From Halothiobacillus diazotrophicus (GTDB taxonomy: Bacteria > Pseudomonadota > Gammaproteobacteria > Halothiobacillales > Halothiobacillaceae): a stretch of 64,000 nucleotides of DNA. Position numbers and translations under genes: made by a program. The stretch is taken from positions 2,790,501 to 2,854,500 of the forward strand of contig NZ_CP016027.1 in the NCBI RefSeq assembly GCF_001663815.1. Direction: 5' to 3'. Of the stretch, positions 18,534-28,614 are shown piece by piece. Each line of letters starts with the position of its first letter. Within the stretch, counting starts at the first letter, position 1. The notes beneath the pieces are model-generated. The model was not told the DNA's origin, did no database searches, and saw only the letters and a list, made by a program, of their open reading frames with translations.

Positions 18534-19634
18534 ATGTCTGGCAATACCTTCGGCAAACTGTTCACGGTCACGACCTTCGGCGAATCCCATGGCCTGGCGC
18601 TGGGGGCGATCGTCGACGGCTGCCCGCCCGGCCTGCCGCTGACCGAGGCCGATCTGCAGATCGATCTGGATCGTCGTAAACCGGGCACGTCACGCCACAC
18701 CACGCAGCGGCGCGAGCCGGACAGCGTGCGGATTCTCTCCGGCGTGTTCGAGGGCAAGACGACGGGCACGCCGATCGGGCTGCTGATCGAGAACGTCGAC
18801 CAGCGCTCGCACGATTACGGCAAGATCGCCGATCAGTTCCGCCCCGGCCACGCGGATTACACCTACCTGCAGAAATACGGTATCCGCGACTATCGGGGCG
18901 GCGGGCGTTCCTCGGCGCGGGAAACGGCGATGCGGGTGGCGGCCGGGGCCATCGCCCGCAAGTGGCTGCGCGAGAAGTTCGGCGTCGAGATCCGGGGGTA
19001 TCTGTCGCAACTCGGCCCGATCACGCCGAAGGTGTTCGACTGGTCGGTGGTGGATCAGAATCCGTTCTTCTGGCCCGATGCCGCACAGGTGCCGGAACTG
19101 GAGACGTTCATGGATGAGCTGCGCAAGTCCGGCGATTCCGTCGGCGCGCGGGTCTCCGTGGTGGCGACCGGTTGCCCGCCGGGCTGGGGGGAGCCGATCT
19201 TCGACCGGCTGGATGCGGAGCTGGCCCATGCCCTGATGAGCATCAATGCGGTGAAGGGCGTGGAAATCGGTGACGGCTTTGCCTGCGTGGCCGCGCGCGG
19301 TACCGAGTTCCGGGACGAAATGACGCCCGAAGGATTCCTGAGCAATCATGCTGGCGGCATCCTCGGCGGGATTTCCAGCGGGCAGGACATCGTGGCGCAT
19401 ATCGCGCTGAAGCCGACGTCGAGCATCCGACTGCCCGGCCAGAGTCTGGACCGGAGCGGGGCTGCCACCGAGGTGATCACGACCGGCCGGCACGACCCCT
19501 GCGTTGGTATTCGCGCAACGCCCATTGCCGAGGCGATGATGGCGCTGACCCTGATCGACCACGCCCTGCGCCACCGTGGCCAGTGCGGCGACGTGCATAC
19601 TGATACGCCGATCGTTCCCGCTTCCGTTCGCTGA
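18534..19634 (+). CDS. aroC: Chorismate synthase
   Basis: Converts 5-enolpyruvylshikimate-3-phosphate to chorismate with reduced FMN, the last step of the shikimate pathway. The 366-residue protein has all three family signatures: [20 protein letters not shown] at the start, [20 protein letters not shown] in the middle, and [17 protein letters not shown] near the end. GGAAA lies just before the ATG. TATAAT at 18422-18427 in the divergent region may be the -10, but no matching -35 is visible. The downstream transporter starts 6 bp after the stop. Confidence 0.98.
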   Translation: MSGNTFGKLFTVTTFGESHGLALGAIVDGCPPGLPLTEADLQIDLDRRKPGTSRHTTQRREPDSVRILSGVFEGKTTGTPIGLLIENVDQRSHDYGKIADQFRPGHADYTYLQKYGIRDYRGGGRSSARETAMRVAAGAIARKWLREKFGVEIRGYLSQLGPITPKVFDWSVVDQNPFFWPDAAQVPELETFMDELRKSGDSVGARVSVVATGCPPGWGEPIFDRLDAELAHALMSINAVKGVEIGDGFACVAARGTEFRDEMTPEGFLSNHAGGILGGISSGQDIVAHIALKPTSSIRLPGQSLDRSGAATEVITTGRHDPCVGIRATPIAEAMMALTLIDHALRHRGQCGDVHTDTPIVPASVR

Positions 19635-19640
19635 TCCGCG

Positions 19641-20879
19641 GTGCGCGAATCGTCCTGGCCCGCCGATTCCCTGACCGCGATGCGGTTGACGCTGTTCGTC
19701 TATTTTCTGGGTTACGGGATTTTTCTGCCGTATTTCAGTCCCTTTCTGCTCGCTCAGGGGTTTCGCCCCGAACAGGTCGGGCAACTGCTCGCGGCGATCA
19801 TGGCCGCCAAGATCGTGGCGCCGCCGCTGCTGGGCTGGTGGATCGATCACAGCAACCGCTTGATGCCCGTGCTGCGCAGCATGTCCTGGCTGGCGACCCT
19901 GCTGGCCGGGCTGGTTGGCGTGCTGGTGGCGACGCAGGCTTCCTTTGTGTGGTGGCTGGTCGTGCTTGGGGTGTTCGGACTTGTCTGGCAACCGATCCTG
20001 TCGCAGCTCGACGTGCTGACCCTGCGTCTCGTGGTGGGTCGGAGCCATGTCTATTCGGCGCTCAGGGCCTGGGGGTCGATCGGATTCATCGTTTCGGCTG
20101 TGGGATTCGGCTGGCTGCTCGACAGCACACCCAAGGCGCAGCAGTCGGTGCTTTTGATCGGCCTCCTGCTCGTGTGCCTGCTGGGTATGGCGCTGCTGCT
20201 CAGTCGCATGCCGGAACCGGCGCACCAGCCCGCCGCGCCGCATCAGGCGCCGCGCCTGACGGCGGATTTCTGGCATCAGTTCCGTCAGCCGGCGTTGTTC
20301 GGCTTCCTGCTGATGCAATTCCTGATCAACGTGGCGCATGGCGTCTACTACGCCTTTTTCAGTATCTATCTCGCCCAGCACGGATATTCGACCGGCGTGA
20401 TCGGCCTGCTCTGGGCCTTGGGCGTGGTGGCGGAGATCGTGCTGTTCTTCGTGTTGCCCAAATTCATGCGGCGGGTTTCCGTCGTGATTCTGCTCGCAAT
20501 CGCGCTTCTGCTGATGGCTTTGCGCTGGATCATGATCGGCACGCTCGTCGATTCGTTGGCCTGGCTGCTGCTCGCCCAGCTGCTGCATGCGGCCAGCTTC
20601 GGCTTGACGCACGCCATCGGGGTTGCCACGATTCATGAACATTTCACGGGGCGAGCGCAAGCCAGGGGGCAGGCGGTGTTGTCGGGGTTCAGTTATGGCG
20701 GCGGCGCGGCATTGGGGCTGTTGTTGGCCGGTTGGTTGTGGGTTCAGATGGGCCCGCGCGCGGCGTTTCTGGTCATGACCCTGGTCACCCTGATGGCCCT
20801 GGTTCTGCTCGGTTTCTGTCGCAGGCTGGTGGCGCGGGTCCGTCCCGATGACGAAGTGTCTGGGGAGGTCGTTGGCTGA
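19641..20879 (+). CDS. MFS transporter, HcaT (phenylpropionate permease)-like
   Basis: A 12-helix major facilitator protein of up to 412 residues. The first helix (LTLFVYFLGYGIFLPYFSPFLL) and the loop KIVAPPLLGWWIDHSNR match the MFS_1-like family containing E. coli HcaT; MQFLINVAHGVYYAFFSIYL opens the second half. The cargo is unknown. The annotated start is a GTG 6 bp after the aroC stop; an ATG at 19680 lies directly before helix 1 and may be the true start. The stop overlaps the next start as TGATG, so aroC, the transporter and the methyltransferase are probably one operon. Confidence 0.85.
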   Translation: MRESSWPADSLTAMRLTLFVYFLGYGIFLPYFSPFLLAQGFRPEQVGQLLAAIMAAKIVAPPLLGWWIDHSNRLMPVLRSMSWLATLLAGLVGVLVATQASFVWWLVVLGVFGLVWQPILSQLDVLTLRLVVGRSHVYSALRAWGSIGFIVSAVGFGWLLDSTPKAQQSVLLIGLLLVCLLGMALLLSRMPEPAHQPAAPHQAPRLTADFWHQFRQPALFGFLLMQFLINVAHGVYYAFFSIYLAQHGYSTGVIGLLWALGVVAEIVLFFVLPKFMRRVSVVILLAIALLLMALRWIMIGTLVDSLAWLLLAQLLHAASFGLTHAIGVATIHEHFTGRAQARGQAVLSGFSYGGGAALGLLLAGWLWVQMGPRAAFLVMTLVTLMALVLLGFCRRLVARVRPDDEVSGEVVG

Positions 20880-21700
20880 TGGCCACTTTCGTGAATCGAT
20901 CCGCGCCTTCGGCGATCGCGTCGATCTCGGCCTGGTATCAAACGCCCATCGGTGCTCGGGTCGGCCGGGATCTGACCCAGTGTCTCGCCCGCCGTGCCGA
21001 GGATGCCTTTGGTTATCACGCGGTGGTGATGGGTGCGACGCTCCCCCTCGGCACGCGTCTGCGGATTCGCCATGTCACCCAGGTGAGCCCGTCGGTGGCG
21101 GCGATGGGCGGCCCTGCGCCGGGCGCGGGCAACGAATATCCCGGTGCCGGGTTGGTGGCGGATTTCACGGCCCTGCCGATCGCCAGCGAGGCGGCGGATC
21201 TGGTCATCGCCCTGCATGTGCTGGAAAATCTGCGTCAGCCCCACGATCTCCTGCGCGAGATGGATCGGATCGTCCGCCCCGAGGGGCGGCTGATGATCGT
21301 CGGGGTCAACCCGGTCAGCCTGTTCCCGGTGGCGCGTTTGCTGGGGCGGAGCTGTTATGCCCCGCTGCTGCGCGGGCACCGGCATGCGGCCTGGCGGCTC
21401 GTGGACTGGTTGCGGGTGCTGGGTTACGAAATCAATGCCGTGGAGCATGTGGGCGGACTCTGCCCGACCTGCCACGTGCGGCGCTATGAGCGTTTTCGCC
21501 CGCTGCGGGATTGGAGTCTGCGCTGGGCGTGGTTTCTGCATGGGTTCTACGTGATTGATGCGACCCGGCGGGAAAGCACCCCGACCGCGATCCGCCCGGC
21601 CTTCCGGTTCCGTGAACTGATGCCGCAGAAGGCCGGATCCCAGGTGGCGGGTTCGACGACCGCGGGTGCCCGCCTCAAGACATGGCCGAAGACCCGGTAG
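20879..21700 (+). CDS. YafS-like SAM-dependent methyltransferase
   Basis: A 273-residue class I methyltransferase fold. The central part has VADFTALPIASEAADLVIALHVLE, the end of the SAM site and the motif IV/V region, then LLREMDRIVRPEGRLMIVG, the usual post-II motif. The N-terminal glycine loop of SAM binding is degenerate. Its place directly before rnhA and dnaQ is the same as yafS in E. coli (gloB-yafS-rnhA-dnaQ), which supports orthology; the substrate is unknown. A Cys pair in GGLCPTCHVRRY is noted without an assigned role. Confidence 0.8.
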   Translation: MATFVNRSAPSAIASISAWYQTPIGARVGRDLTQCLARRAEDAFGYHAVVMGATLPLGTRLRIRHVTQVSPSVAAMGGPAPGAGNEYPGAGLVADFTALPIASEAADLVIALHVLENLRQPHDLLREMDRIVRPEGRLMIVGVNPVSLFPVARLLGRSCYAPLLRGHRHAAWRLVDWLRVLGYEINAVEHVGGLCPTCHVRRYERFRPLRDWSLRWAWFLHGFYVIDATRRESTPTAIRPAFRFRELMPQKAGSQVAGSTTAGARLKTWPKTR

Positions 21701-21724
21701 AATCAGCAGCGTAACAGGAACTCA

Positions 21725-22231
21725 ATGAACGACTTTTCGACACCGATGACCGCAGAGGCGGATGCATCCGCGACAAATGCCCCCTTGACCGAAGTCCACG
21801 TGTGGACCGATGGTGCCTGCAAGGGGAATCCCGGCCGGGGCGGTTGGGGCGCCTTGCTGCGTTATGGCGGTCACGAGCGGGAACTCTGTGGCGGCGAGGC
21901 CCATACCACCAACAACCGGATGGAACTGCTGGCGGCCATCGTTGCCCTGGAAACGCTGAAGCGTCCCTGTCGCGTGCATCTGACGACCGATTCCCAATAC
22001 GTGCGACAGGGCATGCTCGAGTGGCTGCCCAACTGGCGTAAGCGCAACTGGCGCCGCGCCGACGGTCAACCGGTCAAGAACGCCGATCTCTGGGAGCGCC
22101 TCGATCAGGCGGCCCGGCGTCACGAGATGCATTGGCACTGGATCAAGGGCCATGCCGGCCATGCCGAGAACGAGCGGGCGGACGAGCTGGCCAATCGCGG
22201 CATCGATAATCGTTGTGGAGTGCAGCCATGA
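21725..22231 (+). CDS. rnhA: Ribonuclease HI
   Basis: Cleaves the RNA strand of RNA-DNA hybrids. The 168-residue protein has the four metal-binding acidic residues in their motifs: D29 ([12 protein letters not shown]), E67 (NRMELLAAI), D89 ([10 protein letters not shown]) and D153 ([11 protein letters not shown]), and the catalytic-loop His within GHAGHAEN. An extra 20 residues precede the core, rich in Ala, Thr and Ser. The stop overlaps the dnaQ start by 4 bp (ATGA). Confidence 0.97.
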   Translation: MNDFSTPMTAEADASATNAPLTEVHVWTDGACKGNPGRGGWGALLRYGGHERELCGGEAHTTNNRMELLAAIVALETLKRPCRVHLTTDSQYVRQGMLEWLPNWRKRNWRRADGQPVKNADLWERLDQAARRHEMHWHWIKGHAGHAENERADELANRGIDNRCGVQP

Positions 22232-22950
22232 GCGAACGACAGATCATCCTGGATACCGAAACCACGGGCATGCCCGTCACGGAAGGCCATCGGCTGGTGG
22301 AGATCGGCGCGGTGGAAATGGTCGGCCGGCGGGTCACGGGGCGTCATTACCATGTCTACCTGAATCCCGAGCGGCCCGTCGACCCCGGGGCCTTGGCGGT
22401 CCACGGTCTGGATGACGTGTTTCTCTCCGACAAGCCGAAATTCGCCGATGTCGTCGACGAGTTCCTCGCCTTCATCCAGGACGGTGAGCTGATCATCCAC
22501 AATGCCGAGTTCGACGTGGGCTTCATCAATGCCGAACTCGAGCGTCTGCCTGCGCGCGGTCGTTTGTCGGACTACGTGCCGAACATCGTCGATTCGCTGG
22601 CACTGGCCCGGCAGAAGCATCCCGGTCAGCGCAACAGCCTGGATGCCCTGTGCCGTCGCTACAGCATCGACAACAGCGCCCGTACGCTGCATGGCGCCTT
22701 GCTGGACTCCGAAATCCTCGCCGACGTCTACCTTGCCATTACGGGCGGCCAGAAGACGCTGTCCTTCGATGCCGACGGCGATGCATCAGGAGATACGGAT
22801 CAGGCCGATACGGCTGCCCGCATCCTCCGCCTGCCGGCCGATCGGCCGCCGTTGCGGGTGATCGCCGCCGATGCGGCGGAAGCCGAGGCGCATGCGGCCT
22901 GGATGGAAAAACTGGGTACCGACGGCACGCCGCGCGTCTGGCCCGGCTGA
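22228..22950 (+). CDS. dnaQ: DNA polymerase III epsilon subunit (3'-5' proofreading exonuclease)
   Basis: The proofreading subunit of the replicative polymerase. The 240-residue protein has exo I LDTETTG (D9, E11), exo [11 protein letters not shown], and exo III with [16 protein letters not shown]. The start ATG overlaps the rnhA stop, fixing the frame. The C-terminal tail after about residue 190 is variable and would bind the alpha subunit. The rnhA-dnaQ pair is usually divergent in E. coli but here both run in the same direction. Confidence 0.96.
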   Translation: MSERQIILDTETTGMPVTEGHRLVEIGAVEMVGRRVTGRHYHVYLNPERPVDPGALAVHGLDDVFLSDKPKFADVVDEFLAFIQDGELIIHNAEFDVGFINAELERLPARGRLSDYVPNIVDSLALARQKHPGQRNSLDALCRRYSIDNSARTLHGALLDSEILADVYLAITGGQKTLSFDADGDASGDTDQADTAARILRLPADRPPLRVIAADAAEAEAHAAWMEKLGTDGTPRVWPG

Positions 22951-23136
22951 TCCGCCGCCGGCCCGCCGCATTTCAAGGTTTCTGGGTGTCGGCAGGGCGA
23001 TAGGTAAATATAAACCGATCGCCTATAATGAACATCTCCTGGCAGTGGGCTTCTGCAGATTGCCGTCGCTGCCGCGCACTTTCCATCAATGAGGTTCCTG
23101 AAACAGCGGGGGCGTTGAACCGGCCGAGGTGTCTGC

Positions 23137-23718
23137 GTGACTGAATATGTCCTGATTTTGATTAGCACGGTGCTCGTCAACAACTTCGTGCTGGTGAAGT
23201 TTCTTGGCCTGTGCCCATTCTTCGGCGTGTCCAAGAAAATCGAAACCGCAATCGGCATGTCCCTGGCCACGACCTTCGTGCTGACCCTCTCGGCCATTGC
23301 CAGCTACCTGACCGAAACCTATCTGCTCGAACCGCTGGGGCTGGCGTACCTGCGCACCATCATGTTCATCGTGGTGATCGCGGTCGTCGTCAACTTCACC
23401 GAGATGGTGGTGCGCAAGACAAGCCCGCTGCTGCACAACGTGCTGGGCATCTACCTGCCGTTGATCACCACGAACTGTGCGGTGCTGGGCGTCGCCCTGC
23501 TGAACGTGCAGCAGGCGCACAATTTCACCGAATCCGCACTGTATGGGTTCGGGGCTTCCCTCGGCTTTTCGATGGTACTGATCCTGTTCTCCGCCCTGCG
23601 CGAGCGCGTGAATGCCGCTGACGTACCCCTGGCCTTCGAGGGTGTGCCGATTGCCCTGATCACGGCGGGCCTGATGGCGTTGGGCTTCATGGGCTTTGCC
23701 GGGATGGTGAAGGGCTGA
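23137..23718 (+). CDS. rsxA: Electron transport complex subunit RsxA (RnfA)
   Basis: One of the two homologous six-helix subunits that embed the central membrane Fe-S cluster of the Rnf/Rsx complex. The 193-residue protein has the half-cluster motifs [18 protein letters not shown] (Cys in the first repeat) and [15 protein letters not shown] (second). The start is GTG, with GAGGT upstream; [16 protein letters not shown] is the exact family N-terminus. First gene of rsxABCDGE. TATAAT at 23024-23029 is a possible -10 without a recognisable -35. Confidence 0.97.
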   Translation: MTEYVLILISTVLVNNFVLVKFLGLCPFFGVSKKIETAIGMSLATTFVLTLSAIASYLTETYLLEPLGLAYLRTIMFIVVIAVVVNFTEMVVRKTSPLLHNVLGIYLPLITTNCAVLGVALLNVQQAHNFTESALYGFGASLGFSMVLILFSALRERVNAADVPLAFEGVPIALITAGLMALGFMGFAGMVKG

Positions 23719-24368
23719 TGCTGACGGCGATTCTGGTTTCGGCGGGGCTCGCGCTGGCCTTCGGCATCGTGCTCGGTGTCGCGGCGCAGTGGTTCCATGT
23801 CGAGGGAAATCCCCTGGCAGAGAAGATCGATGCGATCCTGCCGCAGACCCAGTGCGGTCAGTGCGGTTTCCCGGGTTGTCGACCCTACGCCGAGGCGATT
23901 GCCTCCGGTGCGGCGGACATCAACCAGTGTCCGCCCGGTGGCGAGACCACGATCAAGAATCTGGCCGATCTCCTGGGCGTCGAGCCCAAACCGCTGAATG
24001 CCGATAACGGTACTGCGAAGGAAGTCCCGCTCGTGGCGGTGATCGACGAGGACGTCTGCATCGGCTGTACCAAGTGCATCCAGGCCTGTCCCGTCGATGC
24101 CATCCTCGGCGCCGCCAAGCAGATGCACACCGTGATCGCCGCCGAGTGCACGGGTTGCGAGCTCTGCATTGCGCCCTGTCCCGTCGACTGCATCGACATG
24201 ATCCCCGTGGCGGCGGGCGTGGACGATTATCGCTTTCCCTTGCCGGTTTCCGCGCTGCCGGTCGCATCCGACGGGATGGCAGGTCATGTGCAAGGCCACG
24301 AAAAGCGCCCGATGGACGAGCAGGTACCCGCTCAGGAAAACCCCCCGTCGGAGTCGGCGCATGTCTGA
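23718..24368 (+). CDS. rsxB: Electron transport complex subunit RsxB (RnfB), iron-sulfur protein
   Basis: The peripheral ferredoxin-like subunit. The 216-residue protein begins with a membrane helix (residues 3-23), then a Fe-S domain with C46, C49, C54 and C71 ([10 protein letters not shown]), then two 4Fe-4S clusters: C114/C117/C120/C124 and C144/C147/C150/C154. It starts on the TGATG junction with rsxA and overlaps rsxC by 8 bp. The tail after residue 165 is longer and more variable than the core. Confidence 0.97.
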   Translation: MLTAILVSAGLALAFGIVLGVAAQWFHVEGNPLAEKIDAILPQTQCGQCGFPGCRPYAEAIASGAADINQCPPGGETTIKNLADLLGVEPKPLNADNGTAKEVPLVAVIDEDVCIGCTKCIQACPVDAILGAAKQMHTVIAAECTGCELCIAPCPVDCIDMIPVAAGVDDYRFPLPVSALPVASDGMAGHVQGHEKRPMDEQVPAQENPPSESAHV

Positions 24369-26076
24369 TTCTGCCGCGAACGTCACAACGGCCGCCTTTG
24401 ATTTCCACGGCGGCATCCACCCGCCGGAAAACAAGGATCTGACTCGGGATCGTGCCGTCGTCGATCTGCCTTTGATGGCCCGATACGTTCTGCCGCTGCA
24501 CATGCACATCGGAGCTCCGGCACGACCGGTGGTCAAGGTCGGCGATCAGGTCGGCAAGGGGCAGGTGCTGGCGCAGGCGACCGATTTCATCTCGGCCACG
24601 ATCCATGCGCCGACTTCCGGCATGGTGGTGGCCATCGACGATCATCTGATTCCGCATCCGGGCGGACTTGCCGCGCCGTCGATCCAGCTGGTGGCCGATG
24701 GGGCCGACCGCTGGGCGGACATGCCCAACCCCTGGCCGGACTACGCCACCCGTTCCCCGGCGGAGTTGCGTACCCGTCTGCGCGAATCCGGGGTGGTCGG
24801 GCTGGGTGGCGCCGTATTTCCCACGGCCGCGAAACTGGCCACGGGTGCCGCCGCCGTCAGAACCCTGGTGCTCAATGGGGCAGAGTGTGAACCCTACATC
24901 ACCTGCGACGATCGCCTGATGCGCGAGTCCCCGGCAGAGATCATCGCCGGGGCGCAGATCGCCCTGCACATGCTGGGGGCGGAGCAATGTCTGGTCGGCA
25001 TCGAGGACAACAAGCCCGAGGCGCTGGCGGCCATGAGCGCCGCGGCGGCCCACGATCCGCGATTCACCGTGGTCTCCGTGCCTACGCGCTATCCGGCGGG
25101 CGGGGAGAAGCAATTGATCCGGATGCTGACCGGCATCGAGGTGCCGCGCGATCGTCGGGCCATGGAATACGGCCTGATCTGCCTGAATGTCGGAACGGCC
25201 GCGTCGGTCCATCAGGCCGTGGTGCACGGGAAGCCGGTGATCGACCGGTTGTTGACGGTGACGGGGGGGGGCGTGCGCCAGCCGGAGAATTTCCGGGTGC
25301 GGATCGGCACGCTGATGAGTGACGTCATTACGGCGGCCGGCGGTTACCAGGCGGGCGTCGATCGGTTGATCATGGGCGGGCCGATGATGGGGTTTGCCCT
25401 GCCTGACGATGCCGTGCCCGTGGTCAAGGCAACCAATTGCCTGTTGGCGCTGCGTCCCGAGGATCGGCCCGCGGAGCCGGTTCCACAGCCCTGCATCCGC
25501 TGCAGCCTGTGTGCCGAGTCCTGTCCGGCGGATCTGCTGCCGCAACAGCTCTACTGGTATGCGCGCTCACGCCAGTTCGAGCGGGCCGTGGCCTATCACC
25601 TGTTCGACTGCATCGAGTGCGGCGTCTGCTCGGCGGTTTGTCCGTCGCACATCCCGCTGGTCGAGTATTACCGCTTTGCCAAGACCGAAGTCTGGGCCCA
25701 GGAGCGGGAAAAGACCAAGGCGACTGTGGCCCGGGATCGCTTCGAATTCCGCAAGGAACGACTGGAGCGGCAGAAGGCCGAACGCGAAGCGGCCCTGAAC
25801 AAGAAGCGTCAGGCGCTGGAGGCCAAGACGGCCCGCGTGGCCAAGGCGGAACCCTCGACCGATGCCGCGTCGAAAGGCGCGCGTGCGGCCGCAAAGACAG
25901 ATGAAACGGCGTTCGGTACCTATCAACCCGGCCAGACCCCGGACGGGTCGCAGCTCGATTCCGCGGTAGAAGCGGCGCGCGCCCGGGCCAAGGCGCGCCG
26001 CGCCGCGCTGGAAGCGCAACGATCCGCACCCGTGCCGTCATCCGATGATCCCTCCGACGAGAGTGAACAGATATGA
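24361..26076 (+). CDS. rsxC: Electron transport complex subunit RsxC (RnfC)
   Basis: The NADH/FMN-binding subunit of the complex. The 571-residue protein has the N-terminal [12 protein letters not shown], the FMN/NADH region [12 protein letters not shown] with [18 protein letters not shown], and two 4Fe-4S motifs, [12 protein letters not shown] and [22 protein letters not shown]. The C-terminus is an Ala/Lys/Glu-rich helix (about residues 440-571), shorter than the tail of the E. coli protein of about 740 residues. The ATG overlaps rsxB by 8 bp; the stop overlaps rsxD by 4 bp. Confidence 0.97.
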   Translation: MSDSAANVTTAAFDFHGGIHPPENKDLTRDRAVVDLPLMARYVLPLHMHIGAPARPVVKVGDQVGKGQVLAQATDFISATIHAPTSGMVVAIDDHLIPHPGGLAAPSIQLVADGADRWADMPNPWPDYATRSPAELRTRLRESGVVGLGGAVFPTAAKLATGAAAVRTLVLNGAECEPYITCDDRLMRESPAEIIAGAQIALHMLGAEQCLVGIEDNKPEALAAMSAAAAHDPRFTVVSVPTRYPAGGEKQLIRMLTGIEVPRDRRAMEYGLICLNVGTAASVHQAVVHGKPVIDRLLTVTGGGVRQPENFRVRIGTLMSDVITAAGGYQAGVDRLIMGGPMMGFALPDDAVPVVKATNCLLALRPEDRPAEPVPQPCIRCSLCAESCPADLLPQQLYWYARSRQFERAVAYHLFDCIECGVCSAVCPSHIPLVEYYRFAKTEVWAQEREKTKATVARDRFEFRKERLERQKAEREAALNKKRQALEAKTARVAKAEPSTDAASKGARAAAKTDETAFGTYQPGQTPDGSQLDSAVEAARARAKARRAALEAQRSAPVPSSDDPSDESEQI

Positions 26077-27122
26077 AATTTGGGACGCAATCCCGCCCTT
26101 TGTCTGCAGGTTTCAACAGCGTCCAACGGGTCATGCTGACGGTCTGGCTGGCGCTGGTGCCCGGTACGATCGCTGCCACGGTGCTGCTGGGTTGGGGGGT
26201 GCTCATCAATGTGCTGCTGGCGGTGGCGACCGGTCTCGTCGCCGAGTCGTCGATGTTGTGGCTGCGCAAGCGGCCGGTGCGCCCGGCGATCACCGACGGT
26301 TCAGTGGTCGTGCTTGCCTGGATTTTTGCCCTGTGCCTGCCCAATCTCGGTCCCTGGTGGTTGCCGGTGTTCGGTGCGGCCTTTGCCGTCGTCGTGGCCA
26401 AGCAGCTGTACGGCGGCCTCGGCTTCAATCTCTTCAACCCGGCGATGGTCGGTTACGTGGTGCTGCTGATTTCCTTCCCGGAACCGATGACGCGCTGGGG
26501 GCCGGCGATCGATGTCGGCGGTTCGGCACTGAACTTCGCGCAGAGCCTTGCCTGGTCGTTCACGGGCAGCCTGCCTACCGGCGTCGGTTACGACGGCCTG
26601 AGCGTGGCCACGCCGCTGGACCACATGCGCGAGCAGATCATGGCCGGTGCGCCCATCCATGCCGCGACCCAGAGTGTGCTTGGCGGGGCCGGACTCGAAC
26701 GCTCCTGGAATCTCTGGCTGGCGGGCGCCTTCCTGCTTGGCGGTGCATTCATGCTCTGGCGGGGGGTGATCCGCTGGCATATTCCGGTCGCCGTCCTTAC
26801 GGGCGTGGCGTTCATGTCGGGCTTACTCTGGCTGATCGATCCGCAGACCCATGCCTCGCCCCTGTTCCACCTCGTGTCGGGGGCCGCGATCTTCGGGGCG
26901 TTTTTCGTGGCCACCGATCCGGTGACGGCTTCGACGACGCCCCGTGGCCGTCTCATTTTCGGCTTTGGCATCGGCGTGCTCACCGTGCTGATTCGCAGTT
27001 TCGGCAACTATCCCGACGGGGTGGCTTTCGCCGTGTTGCTGATGAACCTGTGCGTGCCGCTCATCGACTATTACACCCAGCCCCGGGTGTTTGGTCACAA
27101 AGCGTCGGGTAAGCAGTCATGA
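26073..27122 (+). CDS. rsxD: Electron transport complex subunit RsxD (RnfD)
   Basis: A multi-spanning membrane subunit carrying covalent FMN. The 349-residue protein has the family motif AITDGSVVVLAWIFALCLP, GGLGFNLFNPAMVGYVVLL, and the flavinylation-type motif DGLSVATPLD with the acceptor T180. The fused helices continue to VAFAVLLMNLCVPLIDYYTQPR. It overlaps rsxC and rsxG by 4 bp each (ATGA), typical of translational coupling in this operon. Confidence 0.97.
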   Translation: MKFGTQSRPLSAGFNSVQRVMLTVWLALVPGTIAATVLLGWGVLINVLLAVATGLVAESSMLWLRKRPVRPAITDGSVVVLAWIFALCLPNLGPWWLPVFGAAFAVVVAKQLYGGLGFNLFNPAMVGYVVLLISFPEPMTRWGPAIDVGGSALNFAQSLAWSFTGSLPTGVGYDGLSVATPLDHMREQIMAGAPIHAATQSVLGGAGLERSWNLWLAGAFLLGGAFMLWRGVIRWHIPVAVLTGVAFMSGLLWLIDPQTHASPLFHLVSGAAIFGAFFVATDPVTASTTPRGRLIFGFGIGVLTVLIRSFGNYPDGVAFAVLLMNLCVPLIDYYTQPRVFGHKASGKQS

Positions 27123-27868
27123 AGCGCCTGTTGAGATTGGATCGCAGCCGGATCGTGATCACGGCCCTGCTGCTGGCCGGGTTCTCCATCGTCGGTGTGG
27201 GGCTTGTGGCCGTGACGGAGGAGGGGACGCGTGACCGGATTGCCGAAGCCGCCCTGGCCGTGCTGCGTGCCCAGGTCAGTGCCGTGCTTCCCAAGGGGCA
27301 GTACGACAATGACCCCGCCGACGCCGCGTTCCTGTTGCCGGATCCGGCCGAGCTGAATCTGCCCAGGTTGAAGCACGAAGACGAATCGGCGGCTGAACGG
27401 CTGGAAGACGCGACGGAAGCCGGCATCGTCGGTTTCCGGGCAACCCTGAAGGGTACGGTCACTGCAGTCGTGCTGCCGGTCATCACCCACTACGGCTACA
27501 GCGGGGACATCAAGCTGATTGTCGGGGTCGATCGTGCCGGTACGGTGACCGGCGTTCGGGTCACCCGACAGAACGAAACGCCGGGATTGGGCGACAAGAT
27601 CGAACCCGCCAAATCGCCCTGGATCTTCGAGTTCACGGGCAAGAGTCTGAACGACCCCGGTGCCAAGGGCTGGGCGGTGAAAAAGGACGGCGGGGTCTTC
27701 GATCAGTTCACCGGGGCGACCATCACGCCGCGTGCGGTGGTCGGCGCAATCCATCAGGTTCTGGCCTATGTTCAGAAGCATCATGCCCTGCTGTTTGCGC
27801 CGGACGGTAAGCCGACCACCGCTGAGCCGCCCATGACACACGACGAATCCAGGAGTGCCCATGAGTGA
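27119..27868 (+). CDS. rsxG: Electron transport complex subunit RsxG (RnfG)
   Basis: The periplasm-facing flavoprotein subunit. The 249-residue protein has one N-terminal helix (residues 12-32), then the FMN-binding domain with GYSGDIKLIVGVD, QNETPGLGDKI and the flavinylation motif TGAT (T201) in FDQFTGATITPRAVV. The C-terminal extension after residue 225 is short and hydrophilic. The ATG overlaps rsxD and the stop overlaps the start of rsxE by 8 bp. Confidence 0.97.
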   Translation: MKRLLRLDRSRIVITALLLAGFSIVGVGLVAVTEEGTRDRIAEAALAVLRAQVSAVLPKGQYDNDPADAAFLLPDPAELNLPRLKHEDESAAERLEDATEAGIVGFRATLKGTVTAVVLPVITHYGYSGDIKLIVGVDRAGTVTGVRVTRQNETPGLGDKIEPAKSPWIFEFTGKSLNDPGAKGWAVKKDGGVFDQFTGATITPRAVVGAIHQVLAYVQKHHALLFAPDGKPTTAEPPMTHDESRSAHE

Positions 27869-28580
27869 TGTTTCCTACCGCGAGTTGACGATACAGGGGC
27901 TGTGGAAGAACAACCCGGGCCTCGTACAGATTCTCGGCATGTGCCCGATGATGGCCATTTCCACCACGGTGGTGAATGCGCTGGGTCTCGCCCTGGCGAC
28001 GATCCTGACCATGGTGGTGTCCAACGGCCTGGCTTCGGCCATCCGCCATTGGGTGCGTCCCGAAGTGCGGTTGCCCGTCTTCGTCATGGTGGTCGCCTCG
28101 GTGGTGACGGTGATCGAGCTGCTCATGAATGCCTACATGACCACGCTCTATCATGCACTGGGCATTTTCCTGCCGCTGATCGTGACCAACTGCATCGTGA
28201 TTGCGCGGGTGGAAGGTTTTGCCGCCCGCAATCGGCTGGCGCCTGCGCTTTACGACGGTCTGATGATGGGGCTGGGATTCGGTCTCGTATTGATCGCCCT
28301 GGGCGCAATCCGGGAAGTGCTGGGGTTCGGCACGCTGTTCGCCAATGCAGACCAGCTGTTCGGGCCGGTGGCCGCTCATTGGACGCTGCACATCCTGCCT
28401 GAGCAGGCGAACTTCCTGCTCGCGATCCTCCCGCCGGGCGCATTCATGGCGCTGGCGGTGCTGATCGCGCTCAAGCAGGCGTTGGAACGCCATCAGGAGG
28501 TGCGTCAACGCCAGCGAGAGGCGCAACGCCAGGAGCGTGCCGCTGGCGAAGCCCCCGCTGTCGAGGCAGCGCTATTCTGA
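27861..28580 (+). CDS. rsxE: Electron transport complex subunit RsxE (RnfE)
   Basis: The second six-helix paralogue that pairs with RsxA around the membrane Fe-S cluster. The 239-residue protein has NNPGLVQILGMCPMMAIST and LPLIVTNCIVIARVEGFA, the two Cys motifs. The C-terminal tail (QEVRQRQREAQRQERAAG) is charged. The ATG at 27861 gives the family start; a GTG 6 bp upstream is less likely. In E. coli the operon continues with nth; here an unrelated gene converges on it. Confidence 0.96.
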   Translation: MSDVSYRELTIQGLWKNNPGLVQILGMCPMMAISTTVVNALGLALATILTMVVSNGLASAIRHWVRPEVRLPVFVMVVASVVTVIELLMNAYMTTLYHALGIFLPLIVTNCIVIARVEGFAARNRLAPALYDGLMMGLGFGLVLIALGAIREVLGFGTLFANADQLFGPVAAHWTLHILPEQANFLLAILPPGAFMALAVLIALKQALERHQEVRQRQREAQRQERAAGEAPAVEAALF

Positions 28581-28614
28581 GCCGTTCGGTTCGCCGGGTG
28601 TGCCTTCCCGGGGA

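Noticed and set aside
18317-18769. Upstream extension of the ligase frame to about 698 residues
   Set aside because: The extension runs antisense through the start of aroC and is Arg/Pro-rich; homology starts at the ATG at 18316.
18690-20660. A 656-codon minus-strand frame opposite aroC and the MFS gene
   Set aside because: It is Gln/His/Arg-rich, the usual antisense shadow of GC-rich membrane protein genes, and both genes on the plus strand are clear.
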